From contig PTFA01000112.1 of NCBI GenBank assembly GCA_003342895.1, positions 983,052 to 1,047,051 of the forward strand: a stretch of 64,000 bases of DNA. Reading direction: 5' to 3'. Of the stretch, positions 1 to 14,100 are shown one piece after another (position 1 is the stretch's first letter; every line of letters begins with the position of its first letter). The position numbers were made by a program, and so were the translations under genes. Origin of the DNA: Casuarius casuarius. Lineage: Eukaryota > Chordata > Aves > Casuariiformes > Casuariidae. The notes under the pieces were generated by a model. That model was given only the letters and a program-made list of their open reading frames with translations. It was not told the DNA's origin and ran no database searches.

Positions 1-3000
1 GCTTGTGTAGGAAGTGCAAAAACTGATAGTTGATGTGGGTTGTATCACTGCCTCCATTGTGCTTTTTCAGTGACTGTATTCATTGAAATGATGGTAAGAA
101 AGCAGGTTGTCTGAAGTAACATGTTAACACTGAAATGGAAATTTAGAATCAGAACTCCAAGTTCATATACTTATTTTTTTAGACCTTTCTCTTTCCTTTA
201 AAGAACAGCATTTATACATAGTTCTTCCCTGTCACATCCTTACTTTTGGCCTCCCTTTGCTGGGTGTGTGCATGCTGTTAAGTCACAGAAGTGTAATATA
301 CTGCATTTTCAATGTAAAAGTTGCCACAGGGCTTATCTTAACATCAGGAGGGCTTTTAAAGACATTGAAATGAAAAGCACTGCATTCCCATTGATAAAGA
401 CAGCAGTCTACATTGTGTGTCAATGCTTCAAACACATTATCAAAAATAAAAATCTGTAAAATTTATGAACACTGAGTACAAATTCTAAGATAAAGCAGGT
501 GGTAAACACTTAAGTTGGTCTGTGTGTGAGTGCTGTAGCTGGATTTCTTGTGTTTGTTGTTACATTCTGAATTCTGGGTTGGTGAAAGTGCCATGCTCAG
601 TTTTGTCAAGCAGGGCAATGCAGAGATATTACACTGTTAATGTGTAGAAGAGGATTCTTTCAGCTGGTAACAACTGTTTCTGATAGAAGAAAATGAAATC
701 ACCCCCAGCCTTTGGTATGGATGGAGTCAGTGCTTCTCATTAAGAATTCCTGCGATGGGGTTTCTAACCAGAGCGGTAGAGATGTGCTCCATACAAAGCA
801 TGATGCAGGGAACAAGCTCTGCTGGACCCGCTGTTGTTTGATGGAATTGAGGGATTCACAGAACATTGCTAATGTTCTATGTGCTAATGAGCTACAAAAA
901 ATAGCCTTGAATTAACTGCCTTGTTATTTAATATGCCCATTTCCAGTTCGGAATACAGTCAGATGTTTTTCCCCCCCCACCGGACTTCCATACTTCTTGG
1001 TGCACAAGACGCTTTAAGACGCTCTAAATTTTTGGTTTTTTAATTTCATGCCTGAATACTTGAATCGATGCTTATTTCTTAGGGTTTTGCGACAACTGAG
1101 AAATCAGGCTGTGGTATTTTGTTGAGATATTCTTGTTTTCGCTGTTATCTGCTTTACGTCTGGAAATGTGACTCCACAGAGCTGGTGATGTTGAGGCCAG
1201 TTCCAGCACTCAGAAACCTACTTACTTGTCTGTTTCCTTTTGTAGTTGCTTTTTCAGTTATTGTGCACTTAAGAAAGAGTCAAAGCTGTGTAAAATCGGA
1301 TGAAAAGAAAGATGACATTTCAGGAGGACTAATCTGCTTGTAGAGATAGTTGTTGCAGTCACTCTGAAGTGATTGTTTTATAATATTATTTAATATCTTT
1401 ATATGAAAACACTCTGCCCATTTTTCACAGAACTTTCTTTGTGCTAGTTACTATTAAGAAACTTCCAGACTGCCTGTTCCTAATGGTTTACTACTTGCCT
1501 GACAAGAACAAAGGAAATGACCTGTTTTCCTTCCCTTCTCTTTCTCTCTCTGTGGAATACTTTTTCCTAGCAGGAGATGGTAGGATGGCATGTTCCAGGG
1601 CTCTGTATTCGTAGAGGAGGTTACTGCAACTGAAGCTAGTGCTTATGTGGTCTCTTAAACTGTAGAAGAGCTCAATATTTAGGACAAGAATCCAGTGAGA
1701 TCCAGAAGTAAATTTAATTAAGGTATCCACAGTCCAGAATTTGAATTTGTCGAACATTCCTATACCATAGCTTAACTGTCTCTTTTCTGCTGGATGTGCA
1801 GAAATGTGGGCTATAATGATTTACATAGTTTGACTGCTAATGCACTTGTTAATGCAGTTGCATTTTTATCTACTCCTTTCTTTCTGAAATGTTTCATACA
1901 TGCCGCTTTGCTCATCTCCTGATGATTGAGATGATCCTTGAAAATCTAAGGGAAATAGAACAGCTATGACTTGGTCTGTTTCCTCCCTGCCCCGATTTTA
2001 TTGTGGAGGATTGATAGATTCAAACATTACACTTCTTGGATGTGCAACTGTCCAGAGTGTTACCAGACACTCAACTTCACGTTATTTTAATGTATGAATC
2101 AGCTGGATGCAGCAAGATTTCAGGAGTTTGGCAGCTGCTGATGTTTAGTATAGTGTGACCCATTTATAAGGTAGTACTTGTAAGCAGTGCTTTATGTGCT
2201 GCAGCGATTTGGTGCTGTAAGGTGGTGTAAGATACTGTATTCTCTTGCTATCTAATTTTGGTAGTTTGTAAATTTTAGGGGTTTTTTTTGGTAATATGAT
2301 AAAGCTTCAGAAGGACAGCTCATGATCATTTAGGGACGTCAGTTGACTGAATCATTTTCTAGAAAACCTCATGAGGGCAGTATTATGAATTGCATAAGGT
2401 ATTGAGGCTAAACGACTGAGGATTCTTTTGAACCACAGCATCATATTTAGGCATTTTGGAAAAGCATTTTTTTCTAAAAGTGTGTTAGGTATGTTACCCC
2501 TCTTTAGTATTACTGTGTTCATTTTAGAACTAATAAATCATGCCATAATGATTATTATTAGCAATTATTATTAATAAAATTTTATCCAAGCTAAACTATT
2601 CTTAGCGGACATGCTATCTTTCATAGTTAGAAAAAACAGAAAACAAAAAACCTTGATGTGTATTAGGATTTAACCCATCTAGAAAATTTCGTATGTGCTT
2701 GGATTTATGGGCTGAAGTAAAAAATCCTAGTTGACTGTTCAATTTTTATTCAGCTTGAACTCTCCTACTCTTTTGGATGGAAAGGTAAAAAGAAGTAGAA
2801 GACAAGGAAAAGATGTTTTTGAAATTAATTCTGATGTTAGAGATTGAGGTCACTTGACCTTTAACTTTGTTCATTAAAATAACATTCTCTGCATGCAGTA
2901 ATCACTAGGAAATGTATCTTATGTCCTGACTTACTGTTCAGGAAGTCTGTCCAGTGCAACAGATAACGATCTCCCAGCAGATTCTGGAGGTTCCTAATGT

Positions 3001-5430
3001 GATCTGTTTTAATTCTGACACCTTCGCTGATAAGAAGCAGGCACAGGTGTCACCCGTGGCTTTTGTAGAAGAGTACCTTTGCTGAAAATTGCCCAGGTTT
3101 TCCTAAACTAATAGATACATCATGGTTATGTTAAGCTGACTTTTAATGTCAGAACTATATGGAAGAGAAGTTGAGAACCTTTGAAGGAAATGTGCTGTTA
3201 ATCCCTAGCTTACTGGTATTTTTTGGTCTACGGTATTTTGTAGGTGTGTTAAAAGATACTTGTAAATGATTTAATTTTCATAAATTCAATATGTTTAGTG
3301 AGCTGTGATACCTTAATATTAGGAGGTAATAAGCAGCAGCTACAGATGCCTGAGCTCAGGAGCAGCTTCATTCAAAGCTCATATATTATTAGATGTGGGG
3401 TAATTCAATCATAAGATGCAACACCGCAGGGAACTGGCTTTGTAAGTTCTGCTTGTGGAATGACTTGTAAATTTAGCTTTTTATGAGATGACAGACTGAT
3501 TTTTTTAAGCCAGATGTGTCATATGCCATTGACAATGTTCACTCACCTGCTTTCTAATTGAGGGCTTTGGTTAGTGCTACAATAGGTCTGTCTACATTGT
3601 CAGTTTAAAGCAGAAATAGTTACAGAATTTAACATAAACATTTAAATCTGAGTTGTTTCCCCTTCTCCCTTTTACTATAGGCAGCTGCTCTGGGTGGATT
3701 CTCTCAAACAGCCCAAAGGTGCATCTGTGTCAGCACTTAGTGATGATTTCTGGACTCTTTTAAACACTGAATTATGTTACTTCTTTTATAGACAAGGATG
3801 ATGAGGGAAGTTTCTAAATGTAGAAACAAAACCTGGACAAAGCAATGCATTATACTCGTCAGTTAAGTTGTGACGGAGGAATGCACTGTCTTCGTGCATC
3901 TGTAACGTTGGTTGGCTGGAAGCCTGAATGAGCCCCTACATATTGGTCAAAGAAAAATAAACTTTGCTTTTTCAAAACTGTTCTTGTGGGGTGTTTCCCA
4001 GGCTGTTTTGAGGAATGCCTAAGTAGAGACAGTCAGAAGATGATTAGGATCAAGACTCTTTTTTTTTTTTTTTCTTTAGGCAATGGATGTAGTAGGCTTT
4101 CATTAGCAAGTGACTTAACTGGGTATATGGGAAAGTGGTTGGTGGAGGAAAAAAAAATTCCTTCGTTACAGGGTGGCTGGTGTCTACACAGCTGACAGGA
4201 TTTGAAATGTCTGATTGAGGGCAAATCAAGTACCTTGTGAGCTGAGGACATGTTTTCATTAAAAATCCAAGTTGCAATTATGTTAACTTTAGATTTTTCT
4301 TTAGTCCAAAGCTTAGTATTTCTGTGCTAGGATTTGACCATCAAACTGCAGTTGTCAGAAACTGTGCGGTATCCTGCCAGAATGACTCCCGCTACCCAAC
4401 AGGAAAGCATCTGTGCCTGAACACGCAGGTGCCTCCATAGGTCACTTCCCCCTGTTTCCCAGGCCAAGAGTTGTGTTGTCAACAAATCAAGCTGTGAAGT
4501 ATTCCTTCCACTTTTTCATTTCCTGTCGGTGTTACGTACCTACCCTAAATAAAGGGTTTCACTATTACCATGATAACTAATCTATAGCACAACTAACATC
4601 CTTGAGTAAAAAGCTTGCCAGAATGCAGCTTTTCTGCGTATCTGAAACTAAGCTCCAAACATCTGTGAAAAGATCATGGTATATTTTCATGTCCAGTGTG
4701 GTTTAGCCAAATCCCAGCTGCAACATTCAGTGTAGTGTTAATGTTTAGGATAGTAGTTTGAAGTGACTGAAAATAATGCTATACCCTTCACCTGGGAAGC
4801 CCATAGGTATCCTGTTCTCTGGAGAATCTTTATATGCAGTCACAATTCTCAAACTTCATTTTTTGGACAATTGTTATGTTACATTTGATTATTTGTAAAC
4901 AATCTTTAAAAAAAGCATAATTCATCTTTGGAAAAGGTAAAAGTGGAAAAAAAAAAGGGTCTCCTATTCTGCATGGGGGTTTAGGAACAGAGAATTTGAA
5001 TTTCAGCTTTTATTAACTAATTGTGGAAGCAAAGTGAACTAAAAAATCTTAGTATAACTATGCATGCTCAGTTTTTGCTTTCAATAGGTGTTTTTCTTTC
5101 TTTAATAGGATGATGAAAGCTCTTTAAGGGTACTGAATTTTAATATTTTAATGTTTTAAAGTATTCTTTCTTTAAGGCTGTCAGATATTTAAATGAAGTA
5201 TTCTGTTTTTGATAATACTAATTTGTAATCTTTTTGTGTGAGTAGCTTCATAGAAGCAGGCAATTTCATTATAGCTAGTTTATTCTGCAGCATACAGATA
5301 ATCTTTGAATATGTGACATTTCATTCTACTAGAATAAAATGTGATTATTACATGCAATTCAGTTCATCAGTTCAAAATACAATTAATGTAATCTTCAGCT
5401 AACATATATGCTATGGATTTTATTTTCCAG
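1..5430. other. AT-rich non-coding DNA upstream of the first coding exon of the septin-2-like gene
   Basis: I find no exon with coding similarity here. The open frames are short and AT-driven, and none is joined to plausible splice sites. Because the first coding exon begins with a splice acceptor at 5429-5430, at least the right-hand part should be an intron preceded by a non-coding first exon. That exon and its promoter may lie here or left of the window. There is no CpG island in this stretch, which favours a promoter further left. Isolated AATAAA hexamers (for example near 4546) have no associated gene. Confidence 0.6.
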
Positions 5431-5482
5431 CATCTGAAACTTGGAGTGACCAAACATGTCTCAATCAGGTGAAAAAGTAAAG
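5431..5482 (+). CDS. SEPTIN2: Septin-2-like exon with start codon (5' UTR 5431-5455, coding 5456-5482)
   Basis: The acceptor TATTTTCCAG ends at 5430, followed by 25 nt of 5' UTR and ATG at 5456 with A at -3, a good initiation context. It encodes MSQSGEKVK and ends in AAG before the donor GTAAAT, phase 0. This is the only in-frame ATG upstream of the GTPase domain, which fixes the start. The acceptor shows that a further non-coding exon exists upstream. Confidence 0.88.
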
Positions 5483-8143
5483 GTAAATAGATGACTGCAC
5501 AATCAAAATTTTGTTTTGAATTTGTTCACTTTCTAAAAGTACTCCTGGTTTTACTAAAGTGTTAAAACTGAATAAATAATATAGTATTGCTTCACATTTA
5601 TTTCTTAAAAGGAACTTTTTACTAAAAACACAGCTTGTATGTAATTCTAGGCTTTCAGATATTTGCCAGATATTCCATGTTTGCTTACTCATTTCCAGTG
5701 ATGTCTTCACTTCCAGAAATTTCATTTGGTAGATCTTCATTTCTAGTATTGTTGCCCATCTGGGTGGGTTTTAAAAGGATTATTAGCAAATAACGTAACT
5801 GCCTTTTAAGTGATTTTCCCCCCCACCTCCCAGATGGGGCAAGTATTTGCAGTGCAGCATTGTATCGAAACTGTTTTTTTCACTGTTTTTATAAACTCAT
5901 CTTTGAAGAAAACATTTCGTTACAGCTAGCTAGTAAGTCCCTAAATCAAGTGGCTGCAGTTCTTGTTTACACTATTAGATTTTCAGTCAGTTTATGGTGA
6001 TGGTGAAACAGACTATCATTTTTATGGCCCCAATCTCTTATCAGGTAAGTTTTTCACGTGCATTTTTTTCCCTGCTTTTGTGTGAGAAGTTTAGCATTGT
6101 TAAGATAGATGGACAGCTTAACAAGCAGAAGATCTTTGATTGCATCTTGGTTATCTCCATGTTACTATACAGTGTTCTTGTTTTTCTATGTGCAAGCATG
6201 CACATTATTTATTCTTACAGAAGATGGTAATGGCAAATACCAAATTTTAACACACACTTTTGACCTCTAGCTTGGAACTCTTTTTTTTTTAGCAGAATTT
6301 ACAGCTTTAGATTAATGATAGCGTATTCTTGTAAGCTTGCAGAATTTGTTATTCAAGGAGAAACTTTTGTATGTAGCCAAAGGTACTTACTAAATCTGTA
6401 CTTGTATCAGTCCACTTGGCAAATGGGCCTGTTTCAAGGTCTGCCTTGCTACAGCGGCAAAAAATCATTTCATTCTCTATTTTTCCATGTGCTTTGTGTA
6501 TTTTGGTGCTTTATGGTATAAGATTAAGTGAACCCTGTTTCAACTTTTTTGGTGGAAGAGGATCTCATTTTTACTCAGCTTTGTTTTTTTTGTCAGTTCT
6601 CTGACTCAGCAGGCTATGTGGGATTTGCTAATCTGCCTAACCAGGTCCACAGGAAGTCTGTAAAGAAGGGCTTTGAATTCACACTGATGGTGGTTGGTAC
6701 GTGACTTACTTAAATATTTTTGACTGATAAAACAAAAAGAGTTTTTTTTTCACATTAGCCATATATGTGTTCCTAGTTAGCAATTGTCTGATATAGAGAA
6801 GAAAAACTTTGAACCTCTCCACTCTCTAATTAATTCTCTTACTGTTTGGTCATGTTTCGTAGGAGGGAATATTTGTAGTGATTAAAGATGATGACTTTGA
6901 GCTAACAGGACATTCTTGTGTTCCTGACTCATCATCAGATGTTAGGAATAGTTGCTTAATCTTTCTTTGTCTCCATTTCTCCAGAAGAAGACATAATTGT
7001 GCAAAGTGAATGTCTTGCTGTTGAGATTGTGATGCCATTCCTGTAGTTTCTACTGTTCTAAACTGACTCACTTTGATGAGTGAACTTTTAATTTCTCTTC
7101 TGTGAAGAGTGCCTATAGGAGAATTAGATGGAAGGACCTTTAGGTGCAAAGCCATTTTAAGTGATGCGTTGAATTATACTTGCATTAATCAATTTAATGT
7201 TACGTAATTGCATAGAGAGTCCAAATCGCTATCATCTTTTTGTAATAGTTACTCTGGAATTGTTATTGAAAAATGAACGTGAAAAGAGATGCATAACGCT
7301 TCCTTTTTCCTGTGCTCTGTAGTACTGTTTGGAATTATTTGGTGACAGTGTTTAACAAAGTCTGTACAATAAATAAGTAATCTGTGATCAGTGTAGAGCT
7401 TTTTATTTCATGTAGTTTGTGGTGATAAATACAGATTATTTCTCCACCTCTAAGATTAGATTGGTAACATCTAAAATAACTTGGACAAATTTTTCTAAAT
7501 GCTGACGCCTATAAGCACTTGAATTAGAATAAAACTAATTTTTTGAAATAAAGATTTAGTAATTGCATTTACTGGTTTAACTTTAATACTTTCATGTAGG
7601 ACAAAATAATTTTAAAATTTGTATGACCTGAAATTTTAGGATGATGGAACTTTTCAAGTGACTTTGGAATGACTTTTTATGATTTTCTTTGTTACATGTT
7701 TTATAGAGTGTATGTACCCTAAATATAAGGATGTGAAGCTGGACTGTTGGTTTGGTTTTGCTTTATTCTTTCTCTCTCCTAACAATGTTTCAGCTTCAAT
7801 TCCTTGGTTAGGAAAACTTTAAAGCTCACAAAAACTGTCAGCAGGAGAGTTGCAGCTTCTCACTTCATAAGTTTAAATGAAAAAAACTTGTATTTCCATG
7901 AAGTAAATTAATAATCTCTAGATCTAAAGTCAAAGTGCTGTATGACCTTTCAGCTTTTATTATGAAATCTATTACAGTAAACTTAGCATTTTCACGTAAC
8001 ATTTATAAAAACAGTAGAGGCTTGTTTTTCCTGTGGTTTTAAAGCTGTTTAGCTGAACCTTTGATGTCTTTATCTCAAAAGCTAGGGTGCATCCTGATGA
8101 ACAAATTATTTTTCCTCCATATATGGGCTTGGGGATAGAGGAG

Positions 8144-8188
<45 letters not shown>

Positions 8189-11100
8189 CATGGAGAAAAA
8201 GGTGTATGTGCTTAATTACCTGAATTGCTTTGTTTGCAGGTGAGTCTGGTTTGGGCAAATCCACTTTAATTAACAGTCTGTTCCTGACTGATCTTTATCC
8301 AGAACGTTATATTCCTGGAGCTGCAGGTAAATGTGGTCTCTCAGTTCCTCCAGCACATACCTCTAACTGTGCTAAATTTCACGTTCTTCCAGTTTACATT
8401 GTTTCATTCTGATGATTTCATGCTTTAAACCCTTTCTTCTTGCCATCTGGCCATATTTTAATCCTCCAAGTTGTAGTTTCTTGAGCTGTTGTTTTCTTAT
8501 TTGTATTCCCTTTCACAGAGGGAAAACCTTTTGCTGTTTCTTTATCACTTGTTATCATAACAAACAAACAAACAACCCTGAGCCTCTTAGGTGTCAGTAT
8601 GCCTAAACGTGGCTTTACTCTAATCCCTGTATCCTCTAATTTTTTCACCTGTCATACCTTAAATCTTGATTAGAGGTTCTGTGCCTCTGTAAAGAATCTA
8701 ACATGCTTATTATATTTTGATAGTAATTTTGACTATTTTTGCATATTTATATGTAATACAGCATTTTTTTAGTTCATTGCCTTTTATTTACAAAAATTTG
8801 GTGTTAAATTTTGATTAACTTAATTCTTTATAATTTTTCCTTAAAATAGTCTACGTCATGTAGGTTACAATACACTTCAAATAGCATTTCCTTCTCTACT
8901 ACTCTCTGCCACAGGGGCTTCTGCAGCATTTATAAGAGTAATAACAACTAAAATGTTCCTTTATTTTAGAGAAAATAGAGAGAACAGTTCAAATTGAAGC
9001 TTCTACAGTAGAGATAGAGGAACGAGGGGTGAAACTACGTTTAACAGTAGTTGACACACCAGGATATGGAGATGCCATTAACAGCCAAGACTGGTATGTG
9101 TGTAAATACTGCTTTGCTTGATAGAGTTCATATTTTACATGCCCCTCTAGTGTATCTGTCTGTCTTTCTGTACCTTGGTGATTCAGCTGGTGGAAATGGT
9201 CTTGGAGAACTGTCTATTTTTCTGTTGTTTTTATGACGAACTAAAGGGAAGCAGCAGATCATTATTTTAACATTAATGTAGTGTTATCTTGAATTCATAG
9301 TGGAGGGTCGTTCAAGTCCTGTCCTTATTTGACTGGAAAGAAAACGTTTTGGGGGAAGTACAGTTCTCATGCTTTAGTGAAGCTTTAGCTTTAGTTCTTT
9401 CATTGTAACTTTGTGGAAATAGCGCTTGATGTTTGGTAAATACAAAATCTGAATAGTTTAGGAAGAGAAGGCTGGGGGAAGGATGCAGCTGGGAGGTGTG
9501 TGCTGAATATTTGAGAGGGCCTGCAGATTGGTAGGGAAAGCTTAGGGGTATTGTGTGCTGGGAGGTGCATTCGAAGAATGTATTAGCCATGAAATGAAAA
9601 CCTAGTTAGATCTTATCTTGTTTAACCAAACTCTAGTAGTGCTGGATTCATATATAAATAGAAATGCAGCACTACCTGAGATTCTTTTGACATTTCCTTG
9701 TAACAACAAAAATTCCTATAGTAATAGTTTGTATTTTTAAGTTTGTGGACTAATTCTTCCCTAATTTAGGTCCATGGTAAGAAATTGGTGTTAAATGATT
9801 CATTCAATATTTAGGCTATTTTATTTGCAGCCTTTCCATTAGTGTCATAGAGTTGGCTGAGTTCATTTAGTTTAGCTGTCTTTTCAGCTTTGTAACGCAT
9901 ATTTCTAAGTCTTCTCTCACCAGACTCTTGAAGCCTTGTGCTTAGCCTGTGTAGGTTTAAGCCTTCCTGAGGCTAAGTGGAATTTTGGTACTAACCTTTG
10001 ATTTTGCATAATGACCTGGTAGGATGTTTGACTCCTCTCTGGCTGTTCACAGTCCGGTTCCTTAAACCCTTGTTACCTTGCAGTTAAGCCAAGTTTTCTA
10101 AAAACTTTCACATTCTGGGTGCTCTAGATCATATCATCAATCATATGATTATTTAGTTTTTGTGCAAGCTTTCAAAACAAGTTTCTTATTTCTTCTGTTT
10201 CCTAAAATACACGCATCTAGGAAAACTGTATTACTTGTGTGTAACTGCCTGTTTCAGTTCTCTCTCCACTCAGTCTTTTGAAAGACTTGGTCAGTGCTCT
10301 TCAGACTGTCTAGGATTCTCTCTTAAAATGAATGGCTTCTCCCCTGTAAGGTTCTCTGTGATATCTGCAGTCAGCTCTGTCTCCACGGCAAGTCGGATAG
10401 GGCAGAATTCTGGTGGAGAGAAATTTTTTGATCGTCTTTCTTTTCTGTGTCTCTGGCCCATACAGTTTCCATCTTTTTTAAAAGACCAGTACTTTTGAGT
10501 CTCTCTCCTTATATTCGAATGCTAGCCCTTTGGATAGAACTGCATTTTATTTATGATGCAGTTACTTCTTAGCTCTCTAGTTCAAATTTTTTTGGCACTG
10601 ATAACCTTTAAGAGCTGAACTAGCTGTGTGCAAATACACTGGACTACATGCGCTGTTGCTTAGTAACTCATGAAGAAAGAATATGGTACAGCAGCTATGA
10701 AGGACCCAGGCAGCTTGTAGCATAAGAGTTAATATGTCTGTTCATAAATGTAACTTCAAAATCATCCTGTACATCTTTCTTCCAATGTGGAAAATTGGTT
10801 TTGCAATAAATGTTTTGAGTGAAAATGTGATATATTAATGTGCTTATTAGGAAGCCTAAGTTATTTTAGTGCAACTGGAAGCTAAACTTTGAATTTGCAT
10901 GTGGTTGTCTCTTAAGAAGTTCTAAGAATATTTTTTGTGCTTTGTCATTCAGTTTTGTTGAAACTTTTTTTGGTGTTGGTGGAGGGAATCTTAACGCAAA
11001 CGAAGTTTCGCTGCCAAGAGGAAGGGAGCATGAAATAAACACTGATATGGCTTGAGATTTTCGGTATAATGTAAAGACCTGGAAGAAAGCAAATAGCTGA

Positions 11101-14100
11101 TAAAATAAATATCAACAATGCTAATAATAAAGTGTTTCGTAGTCTCTTCTTGACAGGATACTGCACTATTCAGAGCATTCTGAAGAATACCATTATCAGA
11201 CATGGTTTTTCTTTTCTTTCTGTGGGGTACTGTAGAAGCCCAGCAAAAATGAAGGGGGCAAAGGCATTTTAAGGTACATTATGTTAGTGTGAAATCTATT
11301 AAATGAAAGGTTGAAAGTGAAGGTGCAGTGGGATTTGTACCTTTATTTTTCCTGCGACGACTTCTGTGTTATTAAATTAAGAATAATCAAACCTTTAGCA
11401 TAACAGTAAGGCATCTTTCTGGACTTGCAGCATGCCTCTTGCTTACTTTCCCGCACTGTTGACTTGAGCTTCCTTCCGCTGGAGTCAAGAGCTCAGCAGC
11501 CAGTGTATTGTGTTACATAGAGCTTTTCCTGTTGATTGTGTTCTAATGCCCTTTGTTTATTCTGGTAAGATGTTTCTTAGACCTACGTGTTCAGATTTTT
11601 TTCCCCTTTCTCTTTAGAGGCCTGCTAAATAAGGTCATTGCATGATGATTCAGATCCAGTAGAACAATTTAGTGTTTTATACTTAGTTTTCTGTGGCACT
11701 TCTTAGACATCAAAGTACTTTATAGGAACAAATAATACTTGCATGCTACAATAAAAAAATATGCAATTGACTTTAAATTTCTTTTTCTATCCTTGTTTTC
11801 TTAAGTCACAGAAAAGATTTTGCTTCTCTGAGCCCTAAGTGAGTTTCATTTTGACAAACAAAGTCTGTTGGCCTTTACAGGATGTCATAGGAACTTGGAT
11901 GGATAGACTCTTTGTTTCAGACTTTAGTCAAGACTAACCCAGGACAACCATCTTCCTTCCTTGTTACTCTGGAGGAAGCAGCAAGTTCATGTTTATGAAC
12001 TTTTGTTCATGAGCATTTGCTGCAGTTATAGTTAACCAGTAGACGGTGCTGGTCTAGGTTTAAGTTTGGAGAACTTTTTTTTTGAGAAGTTGCAAATTAT
12101 GCAGAGTACCTGTTACTCAGGGTGATTTTACTGAGGTTAGTTTTTGAAGAGAGGTGAAGAAAGTCATCGAACTGGCACAACACCTCTAGGAGATGGCAGT
12201 CACTGATATTGTCTCAAAAAAGCTTTCTTCTTGAGTAGGTTTCCTAATCACTTTTGGTTTCTGTCCTTGGGCTTGTGAAATGGTTTACTTTTAGAGTTTG
12301 AATTTCAGGGATTGGAGCTGGGGTCAATTTTTATGTACTTCCCATCACAGAAGAAATGCTAGTAATGACTTGACAGGAGATTGTCCAGCGGGTAGCTTGG
12401 ATCGGAAGAACAACAGTATTAGATTGGCAAATGCATTATTAGAGAATGTGTTTTACTAAATCTATAACGTAGGTTATCTTTTGTTTTTCAAATAATATTA
12501 CTACTTAAATAACCTGTAAGAAAAGGTAGATGCTAACCATAATGATTACTTTTTTAGATTCTGTTTGAAGCTGTGGTTGGAGTTTCAGTTCAGCTTTAGC
12601 TAGAGTTCTGTATTCTAGATTCAAACCAAACTAAGTCTAGAAATGCTCTTGGCATCAGCTGAGGCTTGTGTTTGGAGAAGGCAGAATTCTCTGTGGTGGG
12701 AGGCTGGAAGCACACACAGGGTCTGCCATGTGCAAGTACGTTGGGATTGTGGGGAAAAAATATGACCTTAAAAGTAACATCTTTCATCAGACAGAATTAC
12801 AATACAAAGAGAGAAAAAAAATTTGGTCCGAATTCTGCACATGAAGTAGTCATCGAAAGGATGATTGACAAAACAGTCTACAGAATTAGCTTGTTAGATG
12901 TTGCTGATCATACCCATTGTTTCATCTTTGTTGCGGTGTCACAGGTCATTCTTTGATATGGCTTTCTGGCTGCTGATAATTTTCTTTTTTTACTGGCTAA
13001 CGTTAAGTCGGATTTGTGTTCTTTGGCAGCTTGGTAATATTGTTCATTCCCCCCCCCCCCCCCAAATGGGCTTCTTAAATGCAGCGGTTGCGTTGTTTGC
13101 TGTTACGATACAGGATGTGCTATCTCCAAAGTAATGATAGCACAGTGGTATAAGCCAGGTGTTTCCCGGAAGTCAGGAGGTACAGGACACTAACGCCATA
13201 TTTATAAGGAAAATTATAGCTGTTAGAGCTAGAAAACTGCACGTAAACTAATAACATTGCCAGAAAAATGTGTGATAGTTGCTTTCCCATTGTTTGTGCT
13301 TGGTTTCTGCCCTAATATTTGTACCTCTTCAGTCTTGTTACCTTTCACCAGCTAAGGGAAGAGTATCTAAAGAGCAACAGGAATGTAAAATGTGTCCTTT
13401 TTCAATATGTTTAGGTATTAAGATGCTAGTTCTTAAAAAGATTTAAGCAGCACTAAGACTTAAAAACAATAAATAAAGGCCTTTCCATGTTTTGCTGTGT
13501 TTCCTTCTGTAGTATGACTTACAATGGTGCAAATTTTGCAAAGATGTGAGTATGTTTATTCTGTTATGGAGTTATTCCTCCTAGATCCAAAAGCTGACTT
13601 AACTTTGGAAAATCAAGTTCCCTCCAGGGTCCCTTCCATCATTCTTGCTAGTTTCTCTCATGACTTTTGTTAGAGCCGCACGCCCCAAGGTTGAACTTTG
13701 GTGCCTGACATGATCTTTGCAGTGATTCTGTGTTCGTTTTCCTGATCATTAGGTATTTCTGTGCTCTCTTGTTTGTTCCCTCTTTAAGTTTCTCTACTCA
13801 AATTTGCACTTTCTCAGCAACAGAAATACTATTTTTCAACTTTGGCTTTCTGTTCAGTTTTTTCCAAGTAGTTTAAGATATGTCCATGACACATAATTAT
13901 CTGCCTAATCTTATCTGCATCAGTGTGTTCATTTTCCTTCCCCTGCAGTACTTAATATAAAGTGTACTTTAATATTAATGTTGTTTGCAGGTGTCTACGT
14001 GCTTTGGAATATCTTAAGCAACCTTAGTAATGCACCATGTTTTCTTTTCTCTCTTTAATCACTATTCTTTATTCTAATTAACTTTGTATACCTTTACTTC

